Assembly (NCBI GenBank): GCA_013365365.1
Contig: JABVXU010000002.1
Location: 568,446-632,445, forward strand
Origin: Cruorifilaria tuberocauda
Lineage: Eukaryota; Nematoda; Chromadorea; Rhabditida; Onchocercidae
Length of the DNA stretch: 64,000 bases
Direction: 5' to 3'
Positions 24,266-38,700 of this stretch are shown here, in pieces. Position numbers and translations under genes: made by a program. A model generated the notes under the pieces. The model was given only the letters and a program-made list of their open reading frames with translations. It made no database searches and was not told where the DNA came from. Positions within the stretch are counted from its first letter, which is position 1; every line of letters begins with the position of its first letter.

Positions 24266-27200
24266 ATGAATTTATTGGCCCAATTTTTTAGTATTGTTTT
24301 GCTGTACATCCAAAGAAATCCTTACGTCGGTGCACAGGTTGGTTGCGAAGCCAACTTAAAATTCTAGATGTAAAAAAGAAATTTATAAATATTATTTGTA
24401 TTTTTCGTATAGTATAATGCGGTGATAAAATAATAGAGCTAACGTGAAAATCAAGACTGATTACGATGATATAAACATAGCTTGCAAATATAGCTACTAA
24501 ATTTTCTGTTAAAGAGAAATTATATTTGAATTTTTTCCAAATTTGCAGCACCTTTTTTTGTTAAGGATTTTGAGAGACAATTGTTGGGAAACTATTGCTT
24601 TCCGGTAGCGTTTCTGCAACATATCTAATATTTTTCAGATACAAGAAAATCAAATTGATGCACAAGCTCAGCAGAAAGGTGTGTTGTTTCTGTATAATGT
24701 CAAAACGTACAGTTTCTCAGTCTCAGTTTTTCATTTTTTTAGTGTTTGGATCTCAACAATCACAAGTACCACTACAATTACAAAATGCTCAGCGGATGCT
24801 ACAGCAATTGTACGTTCATGTTTTGATTTTCTCCAGTTTCTCTTTCAGCTGTTGTTTTCTTGGAAGTTGCATTTCTTCCCTTAGCTTTAGTATTTAAATT
24901 AATATTTGAAGCTGGGATTTATTATCTATGTTACTTTAAAATCTCTTTTGATCGTACAGATACGGAGGGTTTCATTGCTTCTGTGCAGAATTGAGTATCC
25001 ACATAAAACATGGCAAATGTTATTGCAGTAAAAAAATCGTTTATTAAATGGTTGTAAATTTCGTAGGCAAAAGTCTGTATATCTCTTTGGTGAAATACCT
25101 TTGATAATCTTGATTTAATAGGCCGGTGAATAGTCAACAGCAAGAACTGGATACATCTAAGAAACATTTGACAGATTATGAAGAATGCAAGGAGGATATA
25201 CATAAATATTGCATTCGCCCTGGAATAGAACTCAAAAGTGATATGTCGATGTTGGAATGCCTTCAGGATGTTAAATTAAGCGAAACGGAACTTCTTACTG
25301 CTCCGTGTGAACATCTCGTTTGGAATTTCAAAGTAAGTCATATCTCCATTCAGGTTTTAAAGCTGTTATCGAGTATTGCTGGGGCATCAATATGGTAGGA
25401 TAGCATTTTTCACTTTATTCAGTTATGAAATTTTCACTATAATTTAAAGAATCGAGTTGAAACTTCAGGTAAATTTGACTCAAGATGATCAGTTTCGGCA
25501 AGCATCGAAACTTTTTTGCAAGGACGAAATGGTGGCTAATCCAGATTTAGCTCGATGTGCAGAAGCAATGGAACCTGGTCATGCGCTCTCATGCTTCATT
25601 GATTTCATATTAAATTTACCGAAGGAATCGAGATGTTTCCAATTTTTAGGCAAGTTTGATCTTTTTTCTACCGATCTAGAGGGAGCCAATTTTTTTATTC
25701 CTATATAATTTTAAGCTGCTAAAACTTTCATCATTTTGTAATAAACACTTTATAATGGAGTTCTTTATTACTGTGTTTTTTTAATGTACAAAGGTTTTTC
25801 AATCTGTTTTGAATTACATGTTCTTCATTTTTTGTATTTCAATATATGAGCGAGAAATGAAATGATGGGGATGGAATGTGTTGCTTTGGATATAAGCTGG
25901 CTAAAATTAAAGACACTGGTTTCTGCTATATTTTCATTTCAGATCGCTCTGCTAGACTTGCCTTCTCTGACTTTCGTGTTGTTGGTCCATTTGTAGCAGT
26001 GTGTAAAAATACAATTCAAAGGCTTCAGTGTGGGACATTAACTCCACCATCTGCACATGCTAAAGTTCGAGTGCCACATTCCCAAGGTATCCTTTTCCTT
26101 TCATTAATATTGTTTAGTTTCGTCGAAGTTTCATCGGAATTTATGTCATTAAATTTTTATTTTGTTTACTCGCGAAATATTTAATAGTTTACAGGTCATA
26201 CGCTGGAATGTTTGATAAGTAAAATTTATCAGGCACAACAAAAAGATCCAAAAACAACATCAGTTGTTGACGAAGCATGTCAACATGAAATTATGCGAAT
26301 AGCCGAATTACAAACAGAAGATTTCCATCTTGATAGGCCACTCTATTTTGCATGTCGCGAAGACCGGGAGGTAACTAAATTGTTTCATTTTTTTATTATT
26401 TTCATTTACTTCACTTATTATTCCATTATTCAATAGTAATCAGTCTACAAGGCAATGATTTTTTAGAAATTTTGCAAAACCGTCCAATCAGGACAAGGAA
26501 AAGTATTAGAGTGTTTGCTTATTCATCGAACAGATCCGATGATGGAGCCAGAAGTATGTGTCTCTGATTATTTTTCAGGAATATGAGATAAAAAGCTGGA
26601 TATTATTGGAAAATTTTTGTCATTTTTCAAATAAAGTTACTTTAGTTAACAGTTTTTAATTTATAATCAAAAATAATAAGAGATATACTCATTTGTCATT
26701 CCATCAAGACATTTTTATGATCTAATAACTCATGTTTTTTTTGTCAATGGCATAGGCTGTTTTGAGTAAGTCAGTTTATAATTAATATTTTGTAGAGATG
26801 TTTTATTACAGTGCTCGAGGCTTTTGGCGGAACGAGCTAACATGATGGGACAGAATTACCGGTTATCACACCCACTGCTTGGTGGTTGTGCAACAGAAAT
26901 GAAGGATTTCAGTTGTGCACCGTCAGCATTATTTTCCGGCTCTCCGAATTTTCATCTAAGTTGGGTACTTCTATGTCTGGAAAATGCGGCACATGCAAAT
27001 CCTAATAAAGTGTCCAAAAAATGTCAACATGAAATGGTTTCGCATCGTAAAATGATGATGAACGAATTTCGATTAAGTCCGGAAGTTGTTCTGACTTGTG
27101 GCAGAGTAAGTTGTGGAGTTTTATCTTTTTACTTTTTTGAAAACATTTTTAAATTTATTTCAGAACTACAGTCAGCCAGTTATTAATTTCATTCTTCCTA

Positions 27201-30200
27201 TCTGAGAAACATCTTACAATCTATTCAATTGTTTCAATCGTACAGGAAATAGATATGTTCTGTAGTCCGAAGGGTGATATTGAGGCAGAAGGTCGAACTC
27301 TACACTGCCTATTGAGCCACGCGCAAGAGCGTAATGAAAATCAAAAACTTGGTCCGCAGTGTATGCAAGCTTTGCAAACTGTCATGAAGGTTACTGTTGT
27401 TTCATTTCTGTATCTTTTCATACTTTTTCGTATGACTGATTAATTAATAGAAAAAAATGATTAATAACTTTTTTTTAAGATCACTAATATTTATTTTTTG
27501 GGTCACAGTAATCTTTGTACTAATCCAATTGTTCATTGACAGGTCGCTGACGTTGGTTCTAATTACAAAGTAGATGAAGTTTTATATGCCAGCTGCAAAG
27601 AATTAATTGATGGTAAGTTTATTAATATATGTCTAATTCAACATATCTTCCATTAGAAAATTCTATTTGAATGTTTTACCAATCTTATCATAAAATCACT
27701 GTGTCACTCATAATCGAACGCGTAAAATAATCGTGAGAGACACTTTTTAAAAACAAACTATCGGAATTCTACAATAATTTATAAACGTTGTTGTTGCCTC
27801 TAACGTTTTTCAATTAGACATTCCAGAAAATGACCAGAACATCAGCAGTGTTTATTTGTTGTAATGTTTTGGTTAAAATAGTGTTTGTGTTGAGTGTGTA
27901 TATGTTAGGCTTTGTTAAATTTTATTTTATCATGGTTCTTTAGTATAGCTTTGTTAAACTTTATTTTTTTTAGTATAGCTCTTATGTCTTCTTGTTTATG
28001 CATAATTTAGTTGTAATCCAGGTCCATGTGCAATGGATGCTCAATCAGAAGCGAATACTTTGGGCTGTTTGATGAAGCATATGGATTTTGACATGCCAAA
28101 GGAATGTGAACAGCGACTTTTGGAAGTGCAGTACTTTATCTCTCGCGATTGGACGCTTGATCCACAACTTTATTTAGCATGCCATGAAGACGCTGTTTCC
28201 AAGTAACACTGAAAATAGAATTCTAAATTTAGTAGTTATTACTGACCAAAAACCGATTTTTATTCAAGATATGATTTATAGCGTAACTTTTCAAATGTTT
28301 TTCAAGGTGTTCTGCTAGTGCTAATTGGCATCAGCAATTGAATAAACAAGGACCGGATCCTGGACCAATTATACTTGCATGTCTCTATCGTGCAGCCTAC
28401 AATGATCAGAATCCTGTAATTCTTCTATTTTTTCCTTTCTTTCTTTAGCACTGCATAGTTATGCCTTAAAAATATAAACTTTTCCACTACAGCTCAAACC
28501 TGACTGTGCCGCAAATGTTCGTCGTGCATTGCGTACTCGTGCAGTACGCGTAAATTTGATACCAGATATCGAATCTTCTTGTCGCGAGGCTCTATCAGAG
28601 TACTGTTCTACCGATGTGAAACCCACTCAGGTATGCATCTTTATCTTTTTTTCTTGAAAAAAGTCCGGCAGTTCAAATGAAGGTGACATAAGGTTTGCTA
28701 GATGTCGTGTAGTTTTATTTCCATTAGAAGTGTAGATTCCTGATGGCAAAAGCACTACAAAGATAGTAGAGCAAATATCAGCTCTTAGAAATCTCTTAAT
28801 ATCCTTGTTATCATAGACAATCTAACCAGTGTTTTTTAGATGAGGTAGCTTTATAGGATGGGTAATGATGATGATTATATGTTTCTATTATCTGACCCGA
28901 ATTAGAAAATTTCTAAATGATTAAACAGTCTTTTTTTCTTGGTGATGATAACCGATCCTAAGCCATTGTTTAGATGTATTTTTTGATCTACAAATTTGCA
29001 AAAAAATTAAAATCATTCCCTTTTTCAGGAAATGAAATGTTTGCAAGAATATTTCCAGCAGGACATGTTTAAAAAAAAATACAGCGAATGTTCCGCTGCT
29101 GTAGGTGATTATACGAAAATGATGGCTAAAGATACTGCTCTAAATCAGGCGCTTACAAAAGCTTGCAGACCTGTCATTTCGAAGTATTGTCAGGTAAGAA
29201 TTTCGCTCAATTTAGCAGAAGGAGATTGTTGAATTCTTTTTTATGTTTTTTATTTTACTAGTAGTCGAAATTAGGAGTAATTTTTACGCGATCTATACAT
29301 AAGAACTAATGAAATTGGGCAGAAATTCAAATTTGAATATTGGAATAATATGCTATTCGAGTTATGTAATTGCTGAATTTGCTCATGCGACAAAAAGGTT
29401 TTACTTAGCCTAGCAGAAATAAGTCGTAATACTCTTAACCCAGACCGCTCATAATTTTATGTAAATTTATTGTAAGTCACAGTGATGAAATTTCTTTCAA
29501 TCAAATAATTTGATATTTCAGCAACACATTAATGAAGACATCGATCACGGCGATGTATTGGAATGTTTGCTGGATAACAAAGGGCGGCCGGAAATGACTT
29601 CCAAATGTCGTTCATATGTCAATCACTTTGAGCTTATTACTTTGCGTGACTTCAAATTCGATGAACGTTTCGCACAGTACTGCTCAAATGATATTAAGAA
29701 GTACTGCACGGAAATCAACACCGACAAGTAATCCTTTTTTTATAAATTTGTGTAATTGCATTAAAGATTTTAAAATCCAAAGCATGAAGTAAAAATTCTA
29801 ATTTCTTCAATTTTCATTGCAATTTTGATTTGCTTTTTAAATGTGTTTGGAGTCCGTACTTTCGCTTCTTTCTGGAGCGATATATATTAATTTTTAAGTT
29901 TTATTATTTCTTTTCGTTAGTCATTCCTTTGGTAAAAAATTTTCTATGGATCCAAAAGATTTTCTGCTTCTCAGAAACAAAGCCCCATACGAAAAGTTTA
30001 ATCTAAGAACAATATTTTATTATGCAATGATGACGATGATCTTAATGATGGGAAAGTAAAATGCAGAGATTGTTGAATCAGTGTCATGATTTGATGTACT
30101 GAAATATACAGTATCGAATCAATATTTGCTTGTTTATTGTTCCATTTTTGTTGAACTGTTTAGAGCTGAAATAATTCGTTGTTTGTCAACAGTTATGTTT

Positions 30201-33200
30201 GAACACAAAGTGTTGGGAACACAAGATGACTTGGAAAAAGATTGTAAAAAATATTTGAAGGCTGCATATCTTCATCAGGAACAGGTGAATGTGAGTGTTT
30301 TTGATTCTTGCTTTCAGTTGCCATGCGTTCGTTACAATTTTTTAAATGTATACCGGGTTTCATTAGCTTTAAGCGCGTTATTGATATTTAATTACTCTTT
30401 GCTTTATACCTCAAAAATTTCAGAAAGCGAAGCATGCACTTGTTTATATTTTTTCAATTTTATTTATATGTTTAACCCTAGCGTTTTCTCTATTCGAATT
30501 TAAATGTTTGAAAGGGAAAATTGAGCTGGATTTAGATCATTCAGTGTATCTATGTGGTGCCTTTAATAGTACTAACAACTATGAAGACTTATATATTTTT
30601 TTTAAAAAGATTTACACTATTTGATTTTTTTATTCATTCAATATTTTCGTGATTTTATGAATCGATTACTTCATTACAACTCAATTTTCAGATTTTAGTA
30701 CATATTAATGTAGCATGTCACTATTTGTAAGTTGCAAAAAATCAGTTTTATGCACTCACGCTCTTCTAAATAATCTTTTAAATAATAAAAAGAGCTTATG
30801 AAAATTGGGGTATTCACTTTTATAAGCATTTTTATTCTGCATGCTTCTAAAAATTTACTTTTGTCGTTAAAATGCATGATAAGTGATGTTTGCATGATTT
30901 CATTATTTCTCTTTAAATCCTAAGAGTAACCATGCTTATCGATGATGTATTTGCAGTTCGACGATAAGTCGCATATGTTGGATGCTGATCCTGCGTTGAT
31001 GAAGAAATGTAGTCAGGAACTGGATCGATTTGGTTGCCGACAAGAAAAGTATTTTGAGGATGTGGTTGAATGTTTACGTTTAAAATATGATGAGTTAGGT
31101 AAAGTTCCTCCATAATGCTTATTATGAGTAAAGCCATTGATGTTTTGGACTTTCAAAGAAAAATAATCTAGGTTGAAATTTTTGTTTCTTAAGCATTTTT
31201 TAGCACATTGATTTTTCTAAAGATGGGAAATTTTTATTAATTCTGTATTTGTTACCATCTTGGTCAATTATTTGAATAGTTTGTAGGCTTAGAATGTAAA
31301 GCAGTTGTTTTTACACGGGAAAAAATCGAAGCAGTGGATAATCAATTTGATGATGTGCTTCAGGTCAGATTTCTATCATTCAGTATTGAATATTAGAAAA
31401 CACTTTGTCACTTTGTCACATTTGTTTTTTATTTTAAATAATTTCAGTAATTCACATTTAAATATATACTTAACTTCATCAAATTAGGAAGTACTTTCAG
31501 TATCATTGTCACGCTGACATAGACAAATACTGCCGTGCAGAAAGAGGTGATAGGGTACTGGAATGTCTGAAAAATATGAAGATCATACGTTCTTTGTCAC
31601 CAAAATGCCAAAAAGTAAGTAATTTGAAATTTGATTTTCAATTTTTACAAATGAAAAATGAAAGTTGTTTTTTTGAGATTGTGTGGGAAAGGATGCGAGA
31701 GCAAGCTAAAGATGTGCGTTTAAATATTGGTCTTCTAGAAGCTTGCAGAGAAGAGGCCGAACATTAGTAAGTTTCTTGCTGTTTAATTTTCGATTCAGTT
31801 TCTTATTGCTTTGATTATTTTTCAATAGATTGATGCCATTCAACAGATAATTTCCGAATTTTTTCTCAATTTTGTAACATTCCTTCTTTTTTTCTCTTAT
31901 TTCTTATCCTTTCTTCCATACATAGTGTGCTTTTCAAAAAAATCTTTTAAGCTGTCCTGATGATTACAAAAAAATAAACGATCCACAGTACGCAAAGAAA
32001 ACACTGGAGGGCGTTTTCATTATGTGTTTGCGTTCGCAATACGTCAATCCGCAGAAATCAATACATCTGAATGCTAAATGCAGGGATGAGGTCGTTTTCA
32101 AATGTACTTTGAAAGTAATCTATACCTACCTGTTAATCCAAGGAATCTATCTTTACTATTATTGCAAACATATTTCCTGTTTTTTAAAGATCGTTTTTAT
32201 CAAGTATTATATCCCGTTTAAGATTCGGTGTTCAGATAAATTAATGCGGTGACGCTCTGCATTCAATGCTGTCTTCCATAATAGACAAGTTGATTATTCA
32301 TAATTTCACTTGAAATTGGAAATTTATCAATTCTTAAGTTTTTTTCGGAGATTTCAGGTTTCAAAATATTTGCTCAAATCAGTTTTCAAGTTTGTTTCAG
32401 ATAGCGAACATTATTTTGGAAAGCGAATTTGATGTCCAATTAGATCCACAGTTGTATAAAGCTTGTAAAAACTCTATTTCAAAGCACTGTTCCAATGATG
32501 TCATAAAGCGCGGTGGGACTTTTGATTCAGTTTTGGAATGTCTCAAAACCGATTTTAGGCTAAATGCCATTAGAGATGTCGATTGCACACGACAGGTTTT
32601 ACGATTTTTACTAAATATGAACTGTACTTATCATTTAGTGATTTGCTGGAGTTTTCTAGCGCAATTAAATTCCATTTAAAGAAACATTTCATAATAAATT
32701 CTTCTTTCTTGATTTGATCCGCAAGAAGTTGTAGATTGCTAGACGTTTGCAAGAATCATTAGTTGATATCCATCTCGATCCAGTGCTGCATGAAGCTTGC
32801 GCTAATGACATTCAGCGATTGTGTTACGATGTACCACCAGGACAAAGTCGATGTTAGCAACTTTTAGAGCTTGTTGGATACGTTTTCGTTTAAGAATTCA
32901 TGAATAAAGTAATGATTTTACGAAACCTTTTCTCCTAATTTAATGTATTATTGCAATTACTACCTAAAAAGCGTTTTACTTGCAGTAATTATATGCTTAC
33001 TGAATTCGTTGAAGAGTGGAAATCTAAAACTTTCATCAAGCTGCAGAGATAAACTTACAGAACGAAATAATTTATGGAATAAAGCTCACAGGGTTTGTTT
33101 CTGAAAGTCTGTTAAAATTCCTGTTGCATCAACTCTCTATTTCAAGTTTTTAGTAACAGACATGCTTTTAGTTTGATTGATGTCAACGAATTTCCATAAT

Positions 33201-33453
33201 TCAGTTGCTGATAAAATAATCATAATAATGAAAAGTTCATCTTATTTTTTTACTAACGATTTAGATGCTTTTATAGGAACAGCAGATATCCCTGCCGGAA
33301 TCATTTGCTGAAATGGTAAACATTGTAGTAAGTCACCCGCAGCGAAATTCATTACTTACATGGTTTGGCACTTTGATCTTAATACTTTTCTTCATTGGAT
33401 GTTGCTGCGGACGAGCAACAAAACGTATAAAACATGAAATGAAAAATCGTTGA
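24266..33453 (+). CDS. GLG1: Golgi apparatus protein 1 (GLG1 / MG-160 / ESL-1 / CFR) orthologue, complete, 26 exons
   Basis: Exons: 24266-24337, 24639-24678, 24743-24809, 25122-25332, 25469-25649, 25943-26086, 26195-26370, 26467-26553, 26812-27105, 27246-27389, 27543-27612, 28022-28202, 28307-28415, 28493-28630, 29029-29193, 29522-29727, 30164-30284, 30957-31098, 31287-31363, 31501-31614, 31678-31766, 31952-32114, 32401-32595, 32735-32846, 32986-33092, 33277-33453. All phases close, giving 1193 residues (vertebrate GLG1 is about 1180). A signal peptide covers residues 1-24. A Gln-rich linker follows, then many Cys-rich GLG1 repeats of the pattern L-x3-C-x3-I-x2-C with D-x-L-x-C-L. A membrane segment lies at about 1161-1181, and the 13-residue basic tail CGRATKRIKHEMKNR closely matches vertebrate CGRITKR. 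It is a type I Golgi protein that binds FGF and E-selectin ligands in vertebrates. Intron 5 is GC-AG. Exon 17 could end 6 nt later (30290). Exon 21 uses a weak GAG acceptor. Confidence 0.92.
25650..25942 (+). other. GC-AG intron (GLG1 intron 5)
   Basis: Donor TTAG|GCAAGT, acceptor CATTTCAG. It joins RCFQFL to DRSARLAFSDF in phase 1. No GT nearby gives an open continuation in that phase. Confidence 0.75.
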
Positions 33454-33523
33454 AATTCAAAGTATGAATTTCTGGAAACGGATTGATACATAAAATATCT
33501 TTACTCCTTATTTAGAAACTGTT

Positions 33524-33845
33524 TTATTGTTGTGCATATGGAACAAACAGATTCTGTGTGAAGATCATTGTATTACATATTGCATTTTTTTCTAAACGGA
33601 TAGAAGGAGGATTTAGGTTAAGAAGATTGACCACTTGATTGCCGCTTATACCAGCCACTGTCGATTTCTGAGGAATTTGCAAGTATTTAGGTTTTGCCGC
33701 GAGCTGCATTTCAAATGGTGATTTATAGTAATCTTGGTGGTGTTAGGTTAATAAAATTTCTACTTACATGGTGATCGTGATCATATATATTTTTCACATG
33801 TACCGAGAAAGAATACTTTGTTACTTTATATGTTCTTATTAATTG
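33524..33845 (-). CDS. Possible terminal exons of an unrecognised minus-strand gene
   Basis: The minus-strand frame 33703-33524 encodes LAAKPKYLQIPQKSTVAG, then GNQVVNLLNLNPPSIRLEK to a stop. It follows an AATGCAG acceptor. An upstream frame 33845-33768, after a CTACAG acceptor and ending CAT|GTAAGT, is also phase 0 (26 codons, ending DHDHH). If real, the gene is convergent with GLG1, with 70 bp between stop codons. No family is recognised and no further upstream exon was established. Confidence 0.3.
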
Positions 33846-35751
33846 CTGTAGAAAATGGATGTGTCTTGCGGAAATCCATTCTTCTTATCCAGGGAATGTC
33901 TAAATTCTTGAAAATTCCTTCTAAGGAGAAAATTGCTTTCGAGATATTCCAGATTCAAAAACGCACATTATCGTCATAGAAATGAAAATATTTGGCCATA
34001 TGAAATAGTTCAATGTAGCATAATTTTTTTTGACTGGAAATGTGTTGGAATCAAGTTTTTGGCTATCTGAGATTATATGGGTCTTATAGTTAGCGTAATC
34101 ACATGGTAAATGCATAATTGTGATATTTATTGCTTTATATCATGTTAAAAGCCTATCTGTCCTGTGAGAATGGCTCGGTGTATCATTTTATAAAAATGTG
34201 TAACTAGTTGATTATTTTAAGAAAGTGAAGATCATATTTGATTTCATGTTATTTTTTGTTCGAAATGTAGTTCTCTGAGTATACTTCTACTAATTTTTTA
34301 TTGTTCCTCAGTCGTTTCATTTCCAGACATTGTTACATCAGCTCGGTATTTCAGTATTTTCCACTGTCGACTGTCAGCTGACTACTGTCTTCATTTAATT
34401 ACTCATTTTTTATATTGTGAGCATGACACCATGTTCTTTTCAGTCATCATAAATTTGATGCCATCCCGGTCATTCCACAATCTTGTCTCTTAAAGTCTTA
34501 AATCTTATCATGCACCAGTTTGCAATGTAATTTCAATATTGTTTGGTTTTTAATTAGCATCAGAAGTTTGCGACCGTTTTTTGGCTTTTCGAAGAATTTT
34601 TCGACTTGCCTTTCATGGTAAATATTTTATAAGGAGGCTTCTTTGGATTTTTTCAAGTTGGGAGAATCTTCTTTCCCGATTCCTTTGATTAAGATGCATT
34701 TGAATGAAAAACCATTTAAAGGTATGTCACAGATCAGAAATTATTGGGTTTTCAGATATAACTTCCGCCTTTCCGAATTCCAGTCTGAACTGCTGGAAAT
34801 GTGTCTACTTCCTTATGCATCTTCCTTAACTTATCATCCGCAATTTTACTGTTCTTAAATTCTGTGTTTTCACTTCGCTCCGTTAATGCACTATACCGGT
34901 AAGCACAGCAAATAATACAATAATCTCTTCAAATTTCTCAAACCGTAGACTTTTTAACAAAGAGGAGCTCGCTAAAACTAAGCACCGGAAGTTAAGTAGT
35001 TACTGCGCTGAAAATTAGTATGATTATAGCCATCTCATATTCGGAAAAGAAATACACATTTTCGGCTGATCACTTCAAAGAAAAATGACAACCTTACAGA
35101 TGAAAAAAGGTTAAAGCGAGAAGTGTAAACTATAACCAGACAGATTGTTTGAGCATTTTATAACCTACGTCCCTTACGATGCATTTTATCAGTTTGCGAG
35201 CTAAATCCATAAATGCCCTAATTCATTGCAACACATTATTGAAACGCTTCAGGTATTTTTTCATTATACTTTTAATTGCAAATATCAGCAGTATGTCACT
35301 CAGCAGTATCTTAGAGGAAAGAATAAAGAAATAAGTGGATCATAACCATGTAAAACTTCGTCGACAGTAATGAAATATCATGCGTGCGCTTTTAAAGCAT
35401 AATATTTATAAAAATGAAAATACCACTGTTTCGTTTCTAAGATAAAAAATACTTTGAAAAAACTAAGACTGCTTTCGTGAAACCAATAATAAAGATAAGA
35501 GATGATACAAATAGCTTATTTTTAGAAATGATACACATATTCTTCCAGAAATTCCAACTGCCTAATGAAATATAAGATGATATTACAAGGATGAAACGCT
35601 TATTTCTATTAAATCACATTGATTTACTACTAGCTTCTACAAAGAAAATTGCAATGATGAATGCTATGGCAAAAAATGTTCGCATATAATCAATCGTAGG
35701 TAAAGCATATCTCTGAGAATATGTAACAGTGTAGCAGCTCTACAATTCCTG
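33846..35751. other. Intergenic region with a 5S-rRNA-like fragment
   Basis: No coding exon established. The only notable element is the 5S-like stretch near 34.96-35.03 kb. Confidence 0.4.
34960..35033 (+). rRNA. Degenerate 5S rRNA-like fragment (pseudogene candidate)
   Basis: The stretch includes CCGGAAGTTAAGTAG and, about 15 nt later, AATTAGTATG. These recall the 5S rRNA internal segments ...GGAAGTTAAGCA... and ...GTTAGTA.... The 5' third of 5S and the closing stem are not recognisable. If related, it is a decayed copy; chance similarity is possible. Confidence 0.25.
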
Positions 35752-38700
35752 TCAACAATGTAACATCCAAGAATCGTTACCCCACTCTACGTTATCATTA
35801 TTGGATTTATCACCCTTCACAACTTCATCACCAACCCTATTCAAAATCAGCGATTTTAATTCAATATCTGTTACATTCCGTGTTCCCATCTTGGAAAAAT
35901 CGTTTACTAAATCATTGTACGGATATTTTGTTCCACCATTCAAATATTGCTGTTTCGTTTGTTCTACCAACCGGTTCCGAAAGTCTTCCAGATTTCTGTT
36001 CCGTGTTTCCAGGATTCTGATTCTTCCCAAAAGTTTACGTACTTCCTCGGTCTGCGCTTCGCATTTGATATCGGCAAGAATCTTCTGCTCGCGCAACTCC
36101 CTGTTTTGTTTCATGAGCATATTGTAACGGCTTACTGTTGAGTTACTTGATAAACTATCCAGTTCGGATCTTAACTGATTTAAGGCTTGACGGAAACGAC
36201 AGTTTTCACGATGAAGGTTGTTTAGATGATGGGCAATCTTTTCGCGCAATTCATTATTATCTTCATCAGTAAAGCGAGCCAAAGCTTTATTTATTTCACT
36301 TATCAATTCTTCAACATCCTTTTTACTGATATAATCTTTGGTCATTGATGAAGACGGTTCTACGCAGAGGGCTTGGCTTCTTGCTGGCCTGTACGGATAC
36401 AGTACCGATGGCACTTCTAAACTGCTGTGAACCTGACGATTACTATTGATGGACGATAGAGATAAGTTCGCTGATGCATTAAATCGAGTTTTTAGAATTC
36501 TTACTGGTTTCTTGCTGGAATTCTTACCTTTATCGACTTTAACATGTGCCTCTTTGAATTTCGGTCCTGAAACAAATAAGGGTTGTAGCTTATCTGATAC
36601 ATCTGATACACCGTAGTTCTAAAAAATCTAACTCACAAAAGCATAAATTTTAAATTCAGTACCAAAATATATGATTTAACTCACTTTGAAAATTTCTTTG
36701 ATTTGAATTGAACTTCTTTTCTTTAATAATTAACTATGCAACGACTAGTAACATACTGATTATACGAAATTAGAATGTGAAAGAATGATTTTACAAGACA
36801 GATTGCATATATAAATTTTTAAGAATTTGTAACAAAACGAAGTTTAGGAACACTGAAAAGTGAACAATGAAACAAAAAGAAGTAGGAAGAGATAAAACAG
36901 TTAATTACATCAAAGTTTTGCTGATGAAAATCCCAAATTTTATATTTTGCCCGTTTTATGAATTCATATCTTTACTTCGCAGTTTTCAAAAAAGACATCT
37001 TCTTTAAGGTTTTAAGACTTTTTCAAACATATTTACGAATGCCCGGTTCTGTTTGATAAAATATCTCTGGCAAAAAAATCAGCAAAATTAAAACCCGTTT
37101 TCTGAACTCAATAAAGTTAAGTTTTCTCCCTAATTTTTTAAGTAGGTGGTAAATGAAAAAAATATTGCAATCAACAAAGAGATCAGATAATCTATTCGAC
37201 TGGTTCTTGGAATTTTGTCTTAAAAATTATACATTCGTCGACAATCAATAGTTATACAAAAATGAGATGTTCGAATAAAAGAAAATAAAACTTTCTGTTT
37301 AGCAGATATATCAAAACTTTTGATCAATTTGAATTTCATGTCGTAAAACTCAGGTTCTTGCCAGCTTAGGTAGCGTTATAATCAAACCAATTATAACTAA
37401 GATAACTTTACAATAATAGAGAAAAAACTAACTTGCTTTAGTGGGTTTTTTTTGCACTCTAATAACGGGATAAATATTGGGAAAATCAAGACGCCTGCTT
37501 GGAATGCGTTGTCGTTCAGAATGACGTAGCCTGATAGTCATGTCAGATTTGCCACCCATTATCTTCGGATTGTGTACAATAATTTTTTCCCTATCTGGCA
37601 TCACTGGCAATGTGTTTGCCTTTCTATCTAAATAATCACGAAACTTCGCAGCAGTTGACAACATGGCGAACTCAGGAAGTTCGACTGTGATAAAAATTTT
37701 TTGTACTACCGGTTTCACAAAATACCAGGTCTTTCAATACTGAAGCAATTCAGTTCTATGAAATCAGAAAAAAGTTTTCAAACCGACGTTCAGAGCTTGA
37801 AAAACCAATTTTCAACCTGAACAGGAAAACACGAGTTTCATATATAAAGTGCAGTTTAATGAATAGTTTAAAAAGAAATAGGGAATTTTAAAATATGTTA
37901 TAGAAGTATTCACATTAAAATCCTGAAATACATTGTATTTCTTACTTCCATTACTTGTTTTCATGTTATTTCTTCTTTTTCCATTTCCTGACTGTTCTAA
38001 AAAACCAGGCAGTAAATAGCCAAAACGTGAATTCGGGATACGAATACGAGAGGAATGTCGAATTTCAGAAGATGTATTATCCAAAGCTTTGTTTAAAACA
38101 TCCGTTCTTTTATTTCTCGAATTTCGAGGAGCTTCGGACATTCTCAATTCATTTGAAGCAAATGGTACTGTGTCTATCACTGTTTCTAAAAATAGGAAAA
38201 ACTGCAAAGAATTATTATACAATCAAGCAATCTGAACATTATAATATCACTTAATCAAGTTGAAAAATATTGTGACTTTCAATATCTCCACTTTTCAGCT
38301 CAAAGATGCGTAATAAATAAATCAAATGAATTTAGTCACAGATGCATAAGAAATCCTTGCGGAAATGCTGCTTAAATACCGAGAGAAACGCTTACTTTCT
38401 GACTTTATACTGCAATAACAAAGCTCAGATATCATGATCACCAACCATTTGAAACACTTTTCGAAAAATGCCCAGTCTTAACCATTTCTTCAAATGGTGC
38501 ACCATACTGTTTGCTTGAATTGCGAGTAGTATTGTTTGATGACTTGATACTTTCCTTACTTGAAATTCTTGTTGCCTTCTTTGAGATATTTTCTGAAAAT
38601 AATGAGTGTTCAACATCTTTCATCTTGCTTTAATTCATTAATAGAATATTAAAGCTCGATGGACCCATCATTCGAGTCTACACTTGATAAGTTTTTTTAA

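Noticed and set aside
35801..36141. Plus-strand open frames opposite the coiled-coil exon
   Set aside because: They are antisense shadows of the long minus-strand exon 35752-36566.
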